Source of the DNA: CAIVAT01 sp037128705
GTDB lineage: Bacteria; Bacteroidota; Bacteroidia; Bacteroidales; FEN-979
Length of the DNA: 25,602 nt
Direction: 5' to 3'
Assembly: GCA_037128705.1 (NCBI GenBank)
Contig: JBAXVX010000038.1
Location: 1 to 25,602 of the forward strand
This document shows, in pieces, positions 22,020-25,602 of this stretch. The notes beneath the pieces were generated by a model. That model searched no databases. It was not told where the DNA came from and was given only the letters and a program-made list of their open reading frames with translations. How positions within the stretch are numbered: position 1 is the stretch's first letter; every line of letters starts with the position of its first letter. The position numbers and the translations under genes were made by a program.

Positions 22020-23012
22020 TTAATCCTTATCTAATTTATATTTCGTCGTATTCATACCAAATTCAAGGCCTTTTGATTTAACAAGTTCCTCAAGTTCAGT
22101 GAGAGATTTCTTTCCAAAGTTGCGAAACTTCAGTAAATCATTTTTATTAAAGGCCACCAGGTCACCTAAATATTCAACATCGGCAGCCTTCAGGCAATTG
22201 AGCGCACGAACCGAAAGATCCATATCAACCAGTTTCGTCTTCAGCAACTGGCGAATGTGCAGCGAGGTCTCATCAAACTCTTCCGTTACGGCCTTTTCAG
22301 CTGAATCGAGCGTGATCTTTTCATCTGAAAACAGCATAAAGTGGTGAATGAGAATTCTGGCAGCCTCTTTCAACGCATTTTTTGGTTGGATCGAGCCATC
22401 GGTTACAACTTCAATGACAAGCTTTTCATAGTCCGTTTTTTGTTCAACGCGAAAATTTTCGATATTGAACGTAACGTTTTTAATGGGCGTATGCACAGAA
22501 TCTATTGCAATCCTGCCCAGGGAGGAACTCAAGGTCTTATTCTCCTCAGCAGGAATATATCCGCGGCCTTTGTCAACCGACAGTTCAACAGTAAGTTTGA
22601 CATTGGACTCCATATGGCAGATGACCACATCAGGATTCAACACCTGGAACACGGACAGGAATTTATTGATATCACCGGCTTTGAACTCTTTTTGCTGGGC
22701 GATGATCACGGTGACCTTTTCAGAACTCTCGGTTTCAATCAAACGCTTGAAGCGGATCTGCTTAAGGTTTAAAATAATTTCCGTCACATCCTCAATTACA
22801 CCTTTGATTGTGGAAAATTCCTGCTCAACCCCTTCAATTTTAACCGAAGTGATGGCAAAGCCTTCCAATGAAGAAAGCAGTATCCTTCTGAGCGAGTTTC
22901 CGATTGTCACACCAAAACCAGGCTCCAGCGGGCGAAATTCAAACACCCCGCGGCTATCATTGGCTTCCACCATAATGACCTTGTCAGGTTTCTGGAACGG
23001 TAATATTGCCAT
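22020..23012 (-). CDS. rpoA: DNA-directed RNA polymerase subunit alpha
   Basis: This 330-residue subunit dimerises to seed core RNA polymerase. The N-terminal domain shows ANDSRGVFEFRPLEPGFGVTIGNSLRRILLSSLEG (the dimer interface) and VKIEGVEQEFSTIKGV. The C-terminal domain (about 250-320) has LSVRALNCLKAADVEYLGDLV, then FRNFGKKSLTELEEL. The arginine in LSVRA corresponds to E. coli Arg265, which contacts the UP-element minor groove and activators. Length is normal. It is preceded by a 66-base gap after rpsD that contains a short dyad. The start ATG has no Shine-Dalgarno and sits in the context TAGTATATGGC. Confidence 0.99.
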   Translation of the reverse strand: MAILPFQKPDKVIMVEANDSRGVFEFRPLEPGFGVTIGNSLRRILLSSLEGFAITSVKIEGVEQEFSTIKGVIEDVTEIILNLKQIRFKRLIETESSEKVTVIIAQQKEFKAGDINKFLSVFQVLNPDVVICHMESNVKLTVELSVDKGRGYIPAEENKTLSSSLGRIAIDSVHTPIKNVTFNIENFRVEQKTDYEKLVIEVVTDGSIQPKNALKEAARILIHHFMLFSDEKITLDSAEKAVTEEFDETSLHIRQLLKTKLVDMDLSVRALNCLKAADVEYLGDLVAFNKNDLLKFRNFGKKSLTELEELVKSKGLEFGMNTTKYKLDKD

Positions 23013-23048
23013 ATACTATGTTTTATTATTATAAATTATTCTGTAGGT

Positions 23049-23064
23049 CAGCATGTTCATGCTG
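23049..23064. other. Inverted repeat in the rpsD-rpoA gap
   Basis: CAGCATG (23049-23055) and CATGCTG (23058-23064) are perfect complements with a 2-base centre, a 16-base near-palindrome. It lies in the 66-base gap between the rpsD stop and the rpoA start. No U-tract follows, so it is not a typical terminator. A processing or translational-control site is possible. Confidence 0.35.
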
Positions 23065-23078
23065 CTCTTCCAGTAAAA

Positions 23079-23684
23079 TTACTTCGAATACAATTCGACG
23101 ATGAGTTGTTCCTTGATGTTTTCAGGAATCTGATCCCGCTCAGGATAACTCATAAATTTTCCGGCCATCATGCCGCCGTCCCATTCCAGCCAGGGATATT
23201 GATTTCCACGGCCAACAACGGAATTGGTAATCACCTCCAGTGATTTTGAACGCTCACGAACGGATACGATGTCCCCCGGACGGAGTTCAAATGAAGGAAT
23301 GTTCACCAGTTTTCCGTTCACAAGAATATGACGGTGACCGATCAGCTGGCGCGCTCCGTCACGTGTGGGAGAAATACCCAAACGATAAACCACGTTATCA
23401 AGTCTTGACTCGATAAGCTGCAGTAAAACCTCACCTGTAACACCGCCTTTGCGGGCAGCTTTCAGAAAGGTGTTCTTAAATTGACGCTCAAGGATACCGT
23501 AAGTATATTTAGCTTTTTGTTTCTCCATGAGCTGTGTGCCATACTCAGAAACCTTTGCCCTGCGCTTGGTCTGGCCGTGCATTCCCGGAGGATAATTTTT
23601 TTTCTCATAACTCTTATCAGGACCAAAAATGGGATCCCTGAACCTTCTTGCAATTCTGGACTTTGGGCCAATGTATCTTGCCAT
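23079..23684 (-). CDS. rpsD: 30S ribosomal protein S4 (uS4), zinc-free form
   Basis: This 201-residue primary 16S rRNA-binding protein starts 30S assembly and can regulate its operon in other bacteria. It begins MARYIGPKSRIARRF, then SYEKKNYPPGMHGQ, without the N-terminal zinc-finger cysteines found in C+ forms of S4. The S4 RNA-binding domain (about 90-155) reads ESRLDNVVYRLG, ARQLIGHRHILVNGK and ELRPGDIVSVRE. Length is normal. It lies between rpsK (21 bases upstream) and rpoA (66 bases downstream). Confidence 0.99.
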   Translation of the reverse strand: MARYIGPKSRIARRFRDPIFGPDKSYEKKNYPPGMHGQTKRRAKVSEYGTQLMEKQKAKYTYGILERQFKNTFLKAARKGGVTGEVLLQLIESRLDNVVYRLGISPTRDGARQLIGHRHILVNGKLVNIPSFELRPGDIVSVRERSKSLEVITNSVVGRGNQYPWLEWDGGMMAGKFMSYPERDQIPENIKEQLIVELYSK

Positions 23685-23705
23685 GGTAATAGGTATAATT
23701 AAATG

Positions 23706-24095
23706 TTAAACTCTTCTTCTTTTCGGAGGACGGCAACCGTTGTGCGGCAATGGAGTGATATCAATAATTTCCATTACTTCAATGCCCGCTGTGTGGAGCG
23801 TACGGATTGCGGATTCGCGGCCTGCTCCGGGTCCTTTGATGTATACCTTTACCTTGCGAAGCCCCAGGTCGTAAGCAACCTTCGAAGCATCCTGCGCAGC
23901 CATCTGGGCAGCATAGGGGGTATTCTTTTTTGAACCCTTGAATCCCATCTTGCCGGCCGATGACCAGCTGATGACCTGCCCATTGCTATTGGTCAGGGTG
24001 ATAATGAGATTGTTGAATGAAGCGTTGACATAGGCTTTCCCAATTGTATCAACCTTAACAACCCTTTTCTTTGAACTTTTTTCAGTCTTTGCCAT
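23706..24095 (-). CDS. rpsK: 30S ribosomal protein S11 (uS11)
   Basis: This 129-residue protein sits on the 30S platform near the mRNA exit. Clear marks are AYVNASFNNLIITLTN, then VISWSSAGKMGFKGSKKNTPYAAQ, GLRKVKVYIKGPGAGRESAIR, and the conserved end DITPLPHNGCRPPKRRRV. Length is standard. It begins 27 bases after the rpsM stop. Its start ATG has no Shine-Dalgarno and shares the TAGTATATGGC context with rpoA. Confidence 0.99.
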   Translation of the reverse strand: MAKTEKSSKKRVVKVDTIGKAYVNASFNNLIITLTNSNGQVISWSSAGKMGFKGSKKNTPYAAQMAAQDASKVAYDLGLRKVKVYIKGPGAGRESAIRTLHTAGIEVMEIIDITPLPHNGCRPPKRRRV

Positions 24096-24122
24096 ATACT
24101 AATTTACTACGTGCATTAACGA

Positions 24123-24503
24123 TTAACCCTTGGTTGCCTTTTTCTTGTTGGCAACGGTTTTTTTCCTGCCTTTGCGGGTACGGGCATTGTTTTTTGTGCT
24201 CTGTCCGCGTACAGGCAATCCCAAACGATGGCGGATTCCACGGTAACAACCGATGTCCATCAAACGTTTGATATTCATCTGGACTTCAGAACGTAACGCA
24301 CCTTCGATCTTGAAATTATCATTGATAACCGTACGGATCTTGTTTTGCTCGTCATCATCCCAGTCCTGGACCTTTTTATTCCTGTCTACTCCTGCCACAT
24401 CAAGGATCTTCTGAGCAGTGCTTCTTCCAATACCAAAGATATAGGTCAGCCCAATTTCACCCCGTTTGTTTTTAGGTAAGTCAATACCTGCAATTCTGGC
24501 CAT
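24123..24503 (-). CDS. rpsM: 30S ribosomal protein S13 (uS13)
   Basis: This 126-residue 30S head protein contacts the P-site tRNA and the 50S bridge. It begins MARIAGIDLPKNKRGEIGLTYIFGIG. A DIGCYRGIRHRLGLPVRGQ segment follows, and a basic tail (TRKGRKKTVANKKK) that is expected to reach the tRNA. Length is standard. It begins 28 bases after the rpmJ stop, with an AT-rich leader and no Shine-Dalgarno. Confidence 0.99.
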   Translation of the reverse strand: MARIAGIDLPKNKRGEIGLTYIFGIGRSTAQKILDVAGVDRNKKVQDWDDDEQNKIRTVINDNFKIEGALRSEVQMNIKRLMDIGCYRGIRHRLGLPVRGQSTKNNARTRKGRKKTVANKKKATKG

Positions 24504-24531
24504 ATTAATCCAATTTTATGTTTGTAATATC

Positions 24532-24648
24532 TTAACCTTGTCTTTGTTTGAACTTCGGGTTCTTTTTGTTAATGACATATAATTTGCCATTCCGTCTAAC
24601 GATCTTGCAATCTGCAGATCTCTTTTTAATTGATGCTCTTACTTTCAT
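24532..24648 (-). CDS. rpmJ: 50S ribosomal protein L36 (bL36), C-minus form
   Basis: This 38-residue protein is encoded between infA and rpsM. It starts MKVRASIKKRSADCK and ends NPKFKQRQG, with the conserved core IVRRNGKLYV. The zinc-ribbon form has Cys at 11, 14 and 27 and His at 33. Here only Cys14 remains (Ser11, Asn27, Phe33), so zinc should not bind. This zinc-free form is usual in Bacteroidota. The start is ATG 24648 and the stop is TAA at 24532. Confidence 0.97.
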   Translation of the reverse strand: MKVRASIKKRSADCKIVRRNGKLYVINKKNPKFKQRQG

Positions 24649-24666
24649 TTTACGTTTGCGTTTAGT

Positions 24667-24885
24667 CTATTGATATCTGAACGTAATTCTTCCTTTTGTT
24701 AAATCATATGGTGACATCTCGATCCGTACTCTGTCGCCCGGTAGTATTTTAATATAATGCATTCTCATCTTGCCTGAGATATGAGCCGTAATGACGTGCC
24801 CGTTTTCTAATTCCACCCGGAACATTGCGTTTCCGAGAGATTCGATGACCGTGCCATCTTGTTGGATTGACGATTGCTTTGCCAT
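24667..24885 (-). CDS. infA: Translation initiation factor IF-1
   Basis: This 72-residue OB-fold protein binds the 30S A site during initiation. It reads MAKQSSIQQDGTVIESLGNAMFRVELENGH, then ISGKMRMHYIKILPGDRVRIEMSPYDLTKGRI, all characteristic of IF-1. The start codon is a single base after the map stop, and rpmJ follows 18 bases downstream. The gene order map-infA-rpmJ is classic. Confidence 0.99.
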   Translation of the reverse strand: MAKQSSIQQDGTVIESLGNAMFRVELENGHVITAHISGKMRMHYIKILPGDRVRIEMSPYDLTKGRITFRYQ

Positions 24886-24886
24886 A

Positions 24887-25602
24887 CTATATGCTGCTTG
24901 ATCCTAGTACTTCTTCAATATAACGGAATGTTGAGAGAACATCTGCTTTTTCCTTCCTGACAGCCACCGTGAGCTCAAAATGCGCAGAAGGCATCCTGTC
25001 AGCCGTACGGATCGTCCAACCATCCTGATCCTGAACCACCGATTTTGTACCCAGGTTAATCATGGGTTCAATACAGATGGTCAGGCCCGCCTGCAATTTG
25101 GCACCATAACCTCTCCTCCCGTAATTGGGAATATCCGGTTTTTCGTGCAACTGCCTGCCAATTCCATGCCCCACCAACTCTCTGACAACCGAATAACCAA
25201 ACCCTTCAACGTATTCCTGCACACTGGCGCTGATGTCGCCAACCCGCTTCCCTGCAACAGCCATTTCGAGGCTGAGAAACAGGGAATTTTTCGTACGCTT
25301 CAGCAGATTCATCACCTCGTCAGATACCGTCCCAACAGGGAAAGTATATGCAGAGTCACCATAATAGCCATATTTTTGGCATCCGCAGTCGATCGAAACT
25401 ATATCACCATTTTTAAGAACTCTTTCGCCCGGTATGCCATGCACCACCTCTTCGTTGGTGGAAATGCACAGGGTTGCCGGAAACCCTCTGTAACCTTTAA
25501 ACCCGGGTACCGCCCCTTCCGCCCGGATAAACTCTTCAGCTATTTTATCAAGTGTTATCGTTTTAACACCCGGTTGTATATGTTTCGCGACTTCCGCGAG
25601 TG
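24887..25602 (-). CDS. map: Methionine aminopeptidase type I, N-terminus outside window
   Basis: This cobalt/iron/manganese-dependent enzyme removes the initiator methionine from new proteins. The frame stays open to the right edge. Upstream of an internal GTG at 25447 it reads AEGAVPGFKGYRGFP and ATLCISTNEEVVHGIPG, the conserved N-terminal part of MetAP I, so the GTG is not the start. The visible metal ligands are the two Asp in VSIDCGCQKYGYYGDSAY, His in VGHGIGRQLHEKP, Glu in CIEPM and Glu in SAHFELTV; the usual EHT after the last Glu is ELT. About 238 codons are present and perhaps 20-30 are missing. It overlaps no gene and is followed by infA after one base. Confidence 0.96.
   Translation of the reverse strand, partial: LAEVAKHIQPGVKTITLDKIAEEFIRAEGAVPGFKGYRGFPATLCISTNEEVVHGIPGERVLKNGDIVSIDCGCQKYGYYGDSAYTFPVGTVSDEVMNLLKRTKNSLFLSLEMAVAGKRVGDISASVQEYVEGFGYSVVRELVGHGIGRQLHEKPDIPNYGRRGYGAKLQAGLTICIEPMINLGTKSVVQDQDGWTIRTADRMPSAHFELTVAVRKEKADVLSTFRYIEEVLGSSSI

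Noticed and set aside
22465..23034. 189-residue plus-strand open frame antisense to rpoA
   Set aside because: It is a shadow of the rpoA frame, with serine/threonine-rich sequence and no recognisable domain.
25445..25447. GTG as the start codon of map
   Set aside because: The frame continues upstream with conserved MetAP residues (PATLCISTNEEVV), so the gene extends past the window edge.

Overview
The window looks like the chromosome of a member of the Bacteroidota, most likely an environmental Bacteroidales-type bacterium. Four lines of evidence point there. The translation and alpha-operon order is map-infA-rpmJ-rpsM-rpsK-rpsD-rpoA-rplQ followed by eno. Several promoters match the Bacteroidota -7 element TAnnTTTG. 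Almost no start codon has a Shine-Dalgarno sequence. The window also encodes a SPOR outer-membrane protein, PAS/GAF hybrid kinases and lipoproteins of Bacteroidota type. I see no insertion sequence, prophage, CRISPR array or integration site.

Layout. 1-1525 (minus): a partial tRNA-Gly(CCC) follows an AdhE-like CoA-acylating aldehyde dehydrogenase with a cysteine/histidine-rich tail. 1614-3491 (minus): an ABC-F ATPase of the Uup type. 3639-9910 (plus): a tight four-gene run with gaps of 21-25 bases, encoding an ICMT/PEMT-like membrane methyltransferase, a PAS-PAS-GAF-PAS hybrid histidine kinase, an S9 prolyl-oligopeptidase lipoprotein and a sirtuin. 9923-13350 (minus): a Gfo/Idh/MocA sugar-nucleotide oxidoreductase, an exported lipoprotein and a polyprenyl-phosphate sugar transferase, which look like a surface-glycan operon. 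13432-14100 (plus): pcm, divergent from that operon through closely packed promoters. 14112-16169 (minus): CcmF. 16357-18795 (plus): MTA phosphorylase and a secreted TPR protein. 18808-19890 (minus): an outer-membrane barrel fused to a SPOR domain. 20042-25602 (minus): eno, then the alpha operon up to a map gene cut by the window edge.

How the parts fit. The right third is core translation and transcription machinery plus glycolysis. The middle is mostly envelope biology: glycan initiation, lipoproteins, a SPOR protein and cytochrome c maturation. Maintenance enzymes (Pcm, MTA phosphorylase, sirtuin) are interspersed. No stretch without a gene exceeds 300 bases; the longest is 187 bases (16170-16356).

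I found no clearly new multi-gene system. The best leads are the Cys/His tail on the aldehyde dehydrogenase, the uncharacterised lipoprotein inside the glycan operon, the barrel-SPOR fusion with its G-quadruplex-capable linker, and a rplQ-eno terminator that pairs fully only in minus-strand RNA. Several start codons were set downstream of the longest possible reading frame, because the longer versions would begin at TTG or GTG, in two cases inside a promoter. map, conversely, extends upstream of an internal GTG.
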